Assembly: GCF_041146795.1 (NCBI RefSeq)
Contig: NC_135185.1
Coordinates: forward strand, 28,641,529-28,705,528
DNA length: 64,000 nucleotides
Direction: 5' to 3'
Source: Maylandia zebra
Lineage: Eukaryota > Chordata > Actinopteri > Cichliformes > Cichlidae
Below are positions 11,801 through 20,700 of the stretch, piece after piece (the stretch's first letter is position 1; the number at the start of each line of letters is the position of its first letter). The notes below the pieces were generated by a model. The model saw nothing but the letters and a program-made list of their open reading frames with translations, had not been told where the DNA came from and did no database searches. Both the position numbers and the translations under genes were made by a program.

Positions 11801-12880
11801 GGAATTTGCATGTTATCGGCATATGCTGCCATCAGAATTTCGGCCTCAAGCGCTGTAAGATACATTGACCGCGCCTTCTTTCCCTTCGTCTCCATGGTGA
11901 CTCGCTTAATCTGTGCTCCACTAATCAGGGCTTTATGTATCCTCGTGCGCGCGCTTAATTTGGGGTTAAAGCAACTCCGCGTTGATTGAACTAATTGTTA
12001 TCAGCCTTTCTGCAACCGAATATTCCGAGTTGGACAGTTCGGGGTTACTCAACCCTGAGTATCGTTTTTCACTCTGAGTTTTCTAAACCGGCTTCCTGAA
12101 ATAGGGCCCTGGTGTTGAAGCATTTCCACCCAAACTGCTGCTCACTGGATACTTTCTCTTTTTTTTAGCTCATTCTCTGTAAACCATAGAGATGACTGTT
12201 TGGGAAAATCCCAGCAGATTAGCAGCTTTTTAAATATTCTGACCCTTCTGACACAAATAACCATGCAACCATGTTCAGAGTCACTTCTTCCTCATTCTGA
12301 TGCTCTGTTTTCATTTCAGTACATCCTCTACATGACAAAAGCCACTCAGTTGCTTCCATATGAGTGGATAATTATATATTTGTGTTAACAAGCTGGTGAA
12401 CAGGTGTACAAAGTAAGTATGTTCTTTGTAACAGCTGTTCTGCTTCTCTCTGTTGTTGCAGGGTGTCGGCACTTGTTCCTAGTCGAACTCAGCAGCCAAG
12501 CAGAAGTCTGACTTACTATAGTGTCAAGAAGGGGAAGAGAAAGAGTGTAAAATCTGTCACAGATAGGTTCATGAGGCTGCACTGTGGCCTTTGGATCCGA
12601 CGCAAGGTTTGTATGTGTTACAGCTGCTTGAGTCATATGTTAATTGTAGGTAACGTGTTAAATTTAACTTCTTGATTTTGAATATGAACAGGCTGGATAC
12701 AAGAAGAAGCTCTGGAAGAAGAAACCTGCCAGACGAAAGCGCCTCAGAGAGATCGTATTCTGTAGCAAAACACAATGCAAGCTTTTAGATAAAATGACAA
12801 CCTCATTTTGGAAAAGGAGAAACTGGTACGTCGATGATCCATACCTGAAGTACCACGATCGGGTCAACCTCAAACCCTAA
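8837..12880 (+). CDS. mrpl35: Mitochondrial ribosomal protein bL35m (large subunit)
   Basis: Four exons, 8837-8867, 9037-9199, 12462-12606 and 12692-12880, join in phase to give a 175-residue protein; the human protein is 188. It is a structural component of the large mitoribosomal subunit and is translated in the cytosol then imported. The N-terminus ([11 protein letters not shown], then Arg-rich with few acidic residues) fits a mitochondrial targeting peptide. The conserved core follows: [18 protein letters not shown], then a very basic [17 protein letters not shown] block, and the C-terminal [18 protein letters not shown] typical of vertebrate MRPL35. The start is the ATG at 8837, which sits in a YY1-like context and gives the presequence. 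Intron 2 is 3.26 kb because it holds a Tc1-like element with a Harbinger inside it. Human MRPL35 is next to REEP1, which agrees with the neighbour here. Confidence 0.95.
10551..11305 (+). pseudogene. HARBI1-like transposase of the Harbinger element, truncated
   Basis: The frame from the ATG at 10551 begins [16 protein letters not shown] and continues through a helix-turn-helix region ([15 protein letters not shown]) to about 10800. There the reading moves to another frame ([17 protein letters not shown]), a one-step frameshift. After a likely intron ending at about 11067, [13 protein letters not shown] supplies the first catalytic Asp of the DDE nuclease, and FHSINVQ and [11 protein letters not shown] follow. 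The sequence then breaks near 11305, before the usual GSxHDSRI and DxGYP blocks, so the second and third catalytic residues are absent. This is a dead DNA-transposon gene. Confidence 0.85.
11310..11895 (-). pseudogene. Myb/SANT-like DNA-binding protein of the Harbinger element, partial
   Basis: On the minus strand the first part starts at 11895 and reads [20 protein letters not shown] then [23 protein letters not shown], the start of a Myb/SANT-like (NAIF1/MSANTD-type) domain. The likely linker of the same protein, [18 protein letters not shown], is readable at about 11309-11362 on the same strand. The tail is cut at the same internal break that removed the transposase 3' half. In Harbinger elements this protein helps carry the transposase to the nucleus and to the element's ends. 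Confidence 0.7.
11636..11682. repeat. (AAAAT)n-like simple repeat inside the Harbinger element
   Basis: An imperfect run of aaaat/aaaata units lies within the intron-like spacer of the element. Confidence 0.6.
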
Positions 12881-15639
12881 TTTGCTGATTCACGTAATGA
12901 CATCTTGTCTTCTGCTTGTAATGTAATGATGTTGTATATGTGTCAGATAAATCATCACATTTTGCCATACTTTCCCTGTAAGTTTTCTTTTAAAGCAAAT
13001 ACGCAGAAAAAAGAACAGACACAAAAGTTCTGCTTTATATTTAATGGTTGTAAGTTGATTTCACCAACGGAAATATTTAAACAAGTGAAACAAATTGATA
13101 GTCATGAACCAATATGCCATCACATCACGTCTTTTTGTTTCATAATTCACAATTAAGTTTAAGTTGAATTAACTTGACATTCTGGCCTGCCAGAAAAAAA
13201 ATCTGAGGATACGTTAGTACAATGACTTGCGTGTCTCCCACTGCTTAAAGTGTTAAGTGGCTAATTTACCAGTTAATAAGACATGTTTGTATGCGTATAT
13301 ATTTATTTAACCAACTGATAGCCATAACATTTCTTTTTATAAATCAACTAAAGAAGAAAATGTTTACCAGCAAGGCATCTGAAGAGGCCAACAGCTTCAC
13401 ACAAAAGCACTTAAGAAATCAAATTCTCATACAAATTAATAACAAAACATCATGCAATGATGACTTCATCAATCTACACACAAGTATACAGATCTGCAAC
13501 TTTGTAACATGTTTTTTCCTGTTTTGCTTTGAATGAATTTCAAAGAAATCACCTCCAACACTACCACAGATACTACTAATGCTTAAACACATCATTTGAT
13601 TCCCCCCACCCCCCATTTTTTATAACCTTTTATCTGTTTAAAGAGCATTTTATGTGCATAATAAGTGTATCTACAACATCAGAGTGAGTGACGTGTAAAC
13701 AGAACAGTTGTACCTGAGAAGCTTTCTGTTTCAAACCCACCTTAAATGATACAGATACATAGAGGAAAGTTAGAAATCTACTGGGCTAATCCTGTCAATC
13801 GACAACCAGCACAGTGATACTTTGTTTAGAACGTCGCCGAGGTTCAGGCGCAGCGAGTAAAGTTCAGGATGAAAACAAACAACGCTTCACCACGCACTGC
13901 TAATTCATAAAGGTTGTAAACCTGAAAAACCACTAAAGTCACTCTCGTGATTTTCTAAATAACAACGGAAGCAAATAACGGTAACGAGAGTCGGGCTTAG
14001 AGTTGCTCAGTTCACAGCAGAACATTGCACAGTGATTTTAAACATGTAAATAAAAAGATAAAACAACCATGTCCATATACAGTTAATGTTTAACCATGTA
14101 GTATCCTACTCTTGCTACAGCAGAAAAGTGACTTAATCCTAATTGCACTAAAAACTGCCAATTAAATGACAGAACATGCTTAGAAACTAAACAGATTGTC
14201 AAAAACAGTCAGCTCCACTAACGAAACATCTTATGTAATGACTTTTTTTCTCTTTTCTTTCTTTCTTTTCTAAATCTGTGATGCACGTGTTGTTTTTTGG
14301 TACACAAAAAAACTATTTACCACCGAAAAAACGCACAATAATGAAAGTGATTGATGGTGGTGTTCAGTGACTTATATTTATTTATTTATTCAGCTATTTT
14401 AGATTATTGAGGGCAGTGATTTCTATTCTAAACCTAGTGCATATTAATAAGAACACTGTTGGAAATGCAACATTTAAGTTTCTGCTATCTCTTTTTTTAA
14501 GGCTTTAAGAGAGAGGTAATAAACAGAATCATATCTGTCACTTGTTGCTTGATCTTCGCTTGGATAACTGATTGATTTATTAATACTTTGTTGTGATAAT
14601 TATTGAAGTGCAGAAAAGCTGCTCTCCAGAGAAAAATTATTTCACGTGGGTAAAAACAGCCCGGTCTATGCTGTTGATCCTTGGCTTCTATCACATTCTC
14701 TTGCTCACTGTGCCCGCTGTAATGTTCAGTGACAGTACATTCTGTTTAATAACAGCAGACTAATGCCTGGGAAGACACACATGCATTTGCCTGTCCAGAC
14801 TTGATAGATTAAAAACAAAGAAATCATAAAGATGAAGCACACATAAACCTGTACATAAATACATATTCAATAACCAACGAACTCAAAGTGTCTTCTCAGC
14901 ATGGCACCCATTCACTCATTTCTCCTACCTCAACATTTTAAATCATGAGTCACTTGCTATATGCTGTATATAGAGGGGTCATCATAGGTCACTTTGGTAA
15001 TACCTTATTCCAAAGCAGGGCTGCTTCAGTCATGTAGCTTTTGGCCATTCAGTATTTTTGTTTTAACTTCTTGCAGAAAAGGCAGCTGGAGTAGTCTTGA
15101 GGACAGTTTCACATGGCTTCATTGTTCGAAGAAAGAGCACTCCTGGATCTTGTGAGAGGCCTTAAGACTCTATGAGGAGGCTAGAAGGGACGAGAGAAGC
15201 GAACAGAGAGATGGAATTCAGTCAGCCAGTAGCTGCAAGGAGTCGCAAAGTATTTATTAAAGGATAAAGGCTGGCATTATTTTGTATTTTTCTTATTGTC
15301 AAGATGAAAGCAAAACTAAGAAACAGTTTCCCTGTTTTTCCAATTTACCTCTCAGACCAAAGCCTGTTTATTTCTACAGAAGTCATTAACAGGAGAGGAG
15401 ATTGCAAATATTTACTTTAATTCCTTTTAAGGAGCAGACGGCAATTTAAAAAAATGTACTGTAAACATTACAAAAGAGGAGTAAACATTGTAGTAGTGAA
15501 TAATCTTCTTCTGTGGATTATCAGCTCAGTGTGCTGGGACCAGACTGTCTCTAGGGTAAAAACACAGCATGTAACGCTTTCAAAGGTTGCCAAGTGCAAC
15601 ACTTTTACTGAAGAGGCCGCCTAGTATCACTATGACTGT
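12881..15639. other. mrpl35 3' flank and intergenic DNA, no gene seen
   Basis: AT-rich DNA. The mrpl35 3' UTR must begin here, but no clear nearby AATAAA was seen; the closest is in 'gtaaataaaaag' near 14047. Open frames are short and unlike any family. Confidence 0.5.
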
Positions 15640-16575
15640 GAATGTGTTGTGTTTAATTCTTTGTTAGGGACACCTGTTCAGCTGCTTATTAACACAAATA
15701 TCTAAAGAGCTAATAACATGGCAGGAACCCAGTGCATTTACGAACAATGACCTGCTGGATATTGAGCATCAGAATGGTGAAGAAAAGTGATTTAAGTGAT
15801 GGCATGGTTGTTGGTGCCAGATGGTTCTGGTCTGAGTATTTCAGAAATTGTTGATCTACTGGGATTTTTCCCACACTGCCATCTGTAGAGTTTACAGAGA
15901 ATCGTATGTAAAGAGAGAAAAATGCAGTGAGTGGTAGTTTTCTGGGTGAAAATGTCTTTTTGATATCAGATGTCAGAGGAGCATGACATGATTACCCAAA
16001 TAGCCACTCTTTGCAACCAAGTTTATGCAGAAGAGCTTCTCTGAACACACAAGAGCAAAAGATCACTTCAGGTGCCACTCCTGCTAAGAACAGGAAACCG
16101 AGGCTGCAATTTCTACAGGCTCAAAAAATTGGACAATAGAAGAAATGCTGCCAGTATCCTAGTATTTTATAGGATACTATGGGTCCCTTAAAATCAACTC
16201 TTTATGACCACAGTACCTATCGTCTGATGGCTGCTTCCAGCAGGAAAATGTTGCATGTCACAAGGCTCAAATCATCTCAAGCTGGCTTCTTTAATACGAC
16301 AGTGAGTTCACTGTTCTGGCCTCCACAGTCAACAGATCTCAATCCAACGTAGCAACTTTGAAATGTGGTGGAACGTGAGATTCCCACCATGGATATGCAG
16401 CGGACATATCTGCAGAAACTGTGTGACGCTATCATGTCAACCTGGACTGGAATCTCTGAGGAATGTTTCCAGTATCTTGTTGAATCTCTGCCATGAAGAC
16501 TAAAGGTAGCTCTGAAAACAAAATAGGCTCCACCTGGTAAGAACAAGGTGGTACTTAAAGTGTCTGGTGAGTGTA
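15640..16575 (+). mobile_element. Tc1-like transposon copy with a large internal deletion
   Basis: This is the same family as the copy in mrpl35 intron 2, in plus orientation. The 5' end is readable ('gacacctgttcagctgct' near 15668). The transposase region includes 'ttggtgccagatgg' near 15811 and 'ctctgaacacacaagagc' near 16040. The 3' end is 'gtgtctggtgagtgta' ending at 16575. Most of the middle of the transposase gene is missing at about 16150-16180, leaving about 930 bp against the usual 1.2-1.3 kb, and the frame is broken. The left terminus is approximate. Confidence 0.85.
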
Positions 16576-16769
16576 TGTTGAATCAAATGTGGCACAGAAT
16601 AGCTTAAATGACATCAGTGTTTACTGACTGTTGAGAGGCTGTTCATAATTTTAATATGCAGCTTAATTAAGAGCTTGTGTCTTTAAAACTTGAATTTGGC
16701 CTGGTGGTTAAGAGAAGCATGCTTTACTTTTTTTCTCACGTTTCTCTTGTCAATAGCGAGACCTTAGAG

Positions 16770-16988
16770 CAGGGGTGGGCAATCTCAGTCCACGAGGGCC
16801 GGTGTCCCTAGATCTCACCTTGGGTCAACACACCTGAATCACACAATTAGTTCGTTACCAGGCCTCTGGAGAACTTCAGGACATGTTGAGGAGTTAATTT
16901 AGCCATTTAAATCAGCTTTGTTGGTTCGAGGACACATCTAAAACCTGCAGAGACACCGGCCCTCGTGGACTGAGATTGCACACCCCTG
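16770..16988. mobile_element. hAT-type MITE (219 bp) with perfect 8-bp target-site duplication
   Basis: The ends are CAGGGGTGGGCAATCTCAGT and the complementary ...ctgagattgcacacccctg. The inverted arms run for about 40 bp with few mismatches and continue into the 'ccacgagggccggtgtc' and 'gacaccggccctcgtgg' blocks. An exact 8-bp duplication, ccttagag, lies at 16762-16769 and 16989-16996, the length made by hAT transposases. No coding capacity. Confidence 0.93.
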
Positions 16989-16996
16989 CCTTAGAG

Positions 16997-17764
16997 AATA
17001 GTAATGAATAGGTAAGTTTGGCCTTGCATCATTGGAGCTGTTACTAACTGATTGGGAGGGGGAGGGAAAAAGTCCTAGGTCTCGAGGCGTAAATGCACAT
17101 TTGTTTCTCAGCAGAGTATTTGTGGTATCAGGGGACTGATGTGGTAATAACTTAAAAACAACAAAAAACTACAGTCCCATGTTGATTGTGATGAAACATT
17201 ATGTCACTTAGCGCATGCGCTGTGGCTCACTGATGTTTCTACCAGGGTTTGGGTCGCACAGGAATAAGGAACAAGCTCTTTCAGGCTTTAGCTACCCAGG
17301 CAACACTCATTTGTAGTATCAATTCATTGTTGATTTTTTCATGTGATCTTCTGACAACTGAAAAAAAAATATTGCCAGCTTTATCCTTTAATAATCCTGC
17401 TTTATTTAGCTGTTCATTGAGAACGCCAATCAAAGACATACTAGGTGTTGAGGTTTATGAATGAATGCTGGTTCATTCCAGGGAAGGATTTCACACAAAC
17501 ATTTCCACATCAAAACTAAAAGTTATTCTAAATGGGTGAAACACACTAGAAGGCAAACCGTGTGAATTTATCAACAATGTTTAATATTTCCAAAAAATCT
17601 GAGTCACTGCAATCATGCAATCATTATTTGAACTAAATAATGTTTCTACCAAGTTAATGCATGATTTAGTTTCATCAGTGCAGAAATTCTATTAGCAATC
17701 TGGCTCTCCACCATCGCATAGGTACTGGACCATGATGATTTATTTAGGCACGCAGCAGCAGAAA
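16997..17764. other. reep1 3' flank, probable 3' UTR
   Basis: Non-coding. On the minus strand AATAAA signals lie at 17739-17744 and 17401-17406; the second is the more plausible 3' end for reep1 given its distance from the stop. Confidence 0.5.
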
Positions 17765-20700
17765 TTAGTGAATCATTGAGTAAATCACCATTCTCAAGGG
17801 GCAGTTAGGATCAGACAGCAGCTGAGCAGCCACGTTCACAAGGCAGTGTACCTCAGGAGCCTTCCGCTTAGTCAGAGATTTTGACGCTGCCTGCGCCTCT
17901 TTCCTCACCTCCTCAGGCTGCTCCAGAGCCACCGGAGTGGGAGGTAGAGAGGGTGCGGAGGGTGGGGTGGACTGGGGTGTCATAGTGGGTGTAATGGGCG
18001 TGGGCTCAGACTCAGAAGTTGAAGCATTCTGGGACAGAAACTCCTTGGAGTCCCGCTGGTCCAACCCCAACACCTCAAACTCAGTCATGTCAAAATCCTG
18101 CCCTGTACCGTGGGAAAAGGTCGGCAGCAGGGAATGAAAAACTAACCAATCAAAGGCCTAATGCTTCCCATTTCATTACAGAAGAGATGTAGCTGATTTT
18201 GGTCAGTTTGGGGATTACGAATGCTCATATCATAATGCATCATCATCCTGCATGCTGCACGACTGAGATCAAACACCAATTTGCTGCAGCAAATACAAGC
18301 ATAACAAGGCTGTTCTTATTAGCCCTCCTTATGTCCTCCTTTCTATTATTTTAAGAGTCAGAGTAAACCTTCTTAGCCTGTTTTCCATGTCAAATAATGC
18401 CACAACAGAAGACAAAAGATAATATCGTAGAAGCTTTAGTGATTTTGCATTTTGGTGATTTTGTTGTTGTCAGCAAATCCAATGATCTCACAAAAAGATC
18501 AAAACCACAAAAAAGCAACTTTCTGATGCCTCTGCGCCTTAAGCGCCATTGTTATACAGAAAGTATAAAAAACACATTAATGAACCACATCTTAGCTCCA
18601 GCTGACATTTATTATGATTCATATTAATTTTAACTCCACCCCAAACCAACCATGCAACTAAAAATACAGCTCGCCAAATGTGTATTAATCCACAGCTGAA
18701 AATAGTCCCCAACAAATGTATCCAAGTAGCTACACTGCCCAGCTGTTTAGGACATTATTTAGACATATAAACATATGCAGCCTTAAAATGAACAACAGAC
18801 AACGTCTAAGTCACAGAAAGTAATGGTTTTGGTCTTTTACTTGGATTTGTCGGCAATAACAAAGATCCTCAGAATGAATGAAAATTCAAACGCTGGCTCA
18901 GATGTTTACAGCAGCTTGGTTACCAAATATTCGATGACATACCCTTGCTAAGATTCATTATTTAATAATACCGTAACCCCATCGATATTAACAGTTGTTG
19001 TTACTTCTAAATTTAATTACATGAAAATTTTTTTAAATTATCTGAAAAATACAGCACCGAATTAGTACAAATAATAACCGATTCCACTGTTAAAGTTGGC
19101 ACAAAATCCCTCCAGCTGCATGCGAGTTTTGTCACAGGATGGTTAGCCCTGTGAGGGCCTGACCTGCTCCAAACAGGAAGGTAGGGCTGAGGTTAGGGGG
19201 CCAGTCAGGAAAGCTGAGGTACTAAACAATATCTTTGGGCTTAAACGAGCTTGAACAGGAAAACAGATATCGCCTCGATAATCTGCGTCACACAAACCAG
19301 GCAGGCACTGCTGCAGCATTGTAATGGCTCCTACAGTGTGCTCATCGAGCCCATATTTCCATATTTTTCGGTATGTTGTGCTATTTAACTCATTTACATT
19401 TTTATAATGCTTTATAAGACTATTATTTGTTGTTTGTTTATTTAGTTTTCAGGGCTACTGTAGGTGGCATGAAGCAGTATGGAAATCACATCTCCTCACC
19501 CTTGTAGCTCTCAGACTTGCTGCGCATCATAGGTCGGGTTCGGTGCTGTGCGGCTGCAGGCTGCGTAGAGTCGGAGCTGCTGTTAACAGGGTCAGACTGG
19601 TAGGAAGAGAGATCCTGCATGCTGAAACTCCTGAGTCTGTCTGACAGAACTCCTTGACCCTAAACCGGGAAAGGCTATGTTTTAGTATCAGCAGCAGTGT
19701 GAGACAGGCTGGGGATGACATGGCATCATGAAATACACAAACATTACAGTAATCTGCTGCGTCCTCTGCTTCAAAAACAAATGTTCAAAGCTTCATGAAT
19801 GTGATCGGCCGCAAAAACAACAAGCTTGACACATTATTTACAATGCCCGAGCACCGTACCCCCAGTGCAGTACAAAACAAATGTCCAGAGTCTGCATTAC
19901 CTTTGTTGCAGCCATGACTGCAGCTGTGGCTGCAACGTTCAGTCCTTTTCTCCCAAAATGCACCAGTGTGTCATAGCTTTTGTCCTTTGCTTGGCAGATA
20001 TACTCATCAATGTCCTAAACAAAGAGCAAAAAAAAAAAGAATCACATGAACATGATGTATCTCATTGGCATTGTGTAATTGCTGGACAGCTGTTTCATGT
20101 GTTGCTTGACTGCATCATTTCATTCTGTGGCTTTTGATCTTCAGAAAGCTCATTTATCCATTTCCTGCCACACAAACAGAGGGGGGGGGGGGGGGAAAAA
20201 GGTGGAAAGGAAAAGACGAATGGAAGAAGACTGTGACATGTCTTTGCCTTTGTCCAGCGGACACATTTTTAAAAGCTTAAGTGGGAAAGTGAATTGGCAC
20301 AAAGGCACTTTTGTTCCTGAGACAGTCGCAAAACTCCAGTTCTATTAGACACAAAACCACGCGTGTTAGCTTAAAGCCTAGACTGAACATTTTGCCCCCT
20401 ATGCATTTCCTTTAACGGCACCAGAGGAAATAAAGGAAGATACAACAACAAAAAGGAAAGGGATTTCACCTTTTCTTTTGAGGAAAGCGTGGGATGAACA
20501 AACTTCCTGTATAGCACACTGGAACCTTTAGTGTAAGGGGATAGCAGCCACACCACAAAGGCTATCTTCAGTTCATAGTAGAAAGGAAGCCTGCAGTGAA
20601 AACACGGAGTAGCAGTAAAACACAATAACTTGTGTTTTTTTATGTCTGCCATAAAGATTGTTAATGATAACCCTACAAGACTCAAGACAAGAGTTGAAAT

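Larger units (their letters stand above)
10325..12108. mobile_element. PIF/Harbinger transposon with transposase (+) and Myb/SANT (-) remnants
   Basis: The element is bounded by inverted repeats GGCCCTATTTCAGGAAGCCG (10325 onward) and the reverse complement ending at 12108. A 3-bp duplication CTG flanks it at 10322-10324 and 12109-12111, fitting the 3-bp duplications of this superfamily. It carries the two genes expected of Harbinger elements in convergent arrangement: a HARBI1-like nuclease on the plus strand (about 10551-11305) and a Myb/SANT-like DNA-binding protein on the minus strand (about 11310-11895). The right half of the nuclease is missing, so the copy cannot move itself. It sits inside the minus-strand Tc1 copy, so it is younger than that one. 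Confidence 0.9.
9615..12430 (-). mobile_element. Tc1-like transposon, minus orientation, interrupted by a Harbinger insertion
   Basis: Two flanks, about 9615-10324 and 12110-12430, read on the minus strand as one decayed Tc1 transposase gene of a family widespread in fish. Recognisable blocks on the plus strand include the complement of the 'gacaatgag' region near 9840, 'gccaagaaaatatccccacac' near 10010 and 'attctgaccctaccatctgaatg' near 10100. The right terminus ('aacaggtgtac...') lies about 30 bp before mrpl35 exon 3. The frame is broken many times. A second copy of the same family, in the opposite orientation, lies at about 15640-16575. The outer ends are approximate because the terminal repeats are eroded. 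Confidence 0.85.

Noticed and set aside
12900-13560. Short open frames after the mrpl35 stop as an extra gene
   Set aside because: Low-complexity AT-rich translations with no start context or splice partners.
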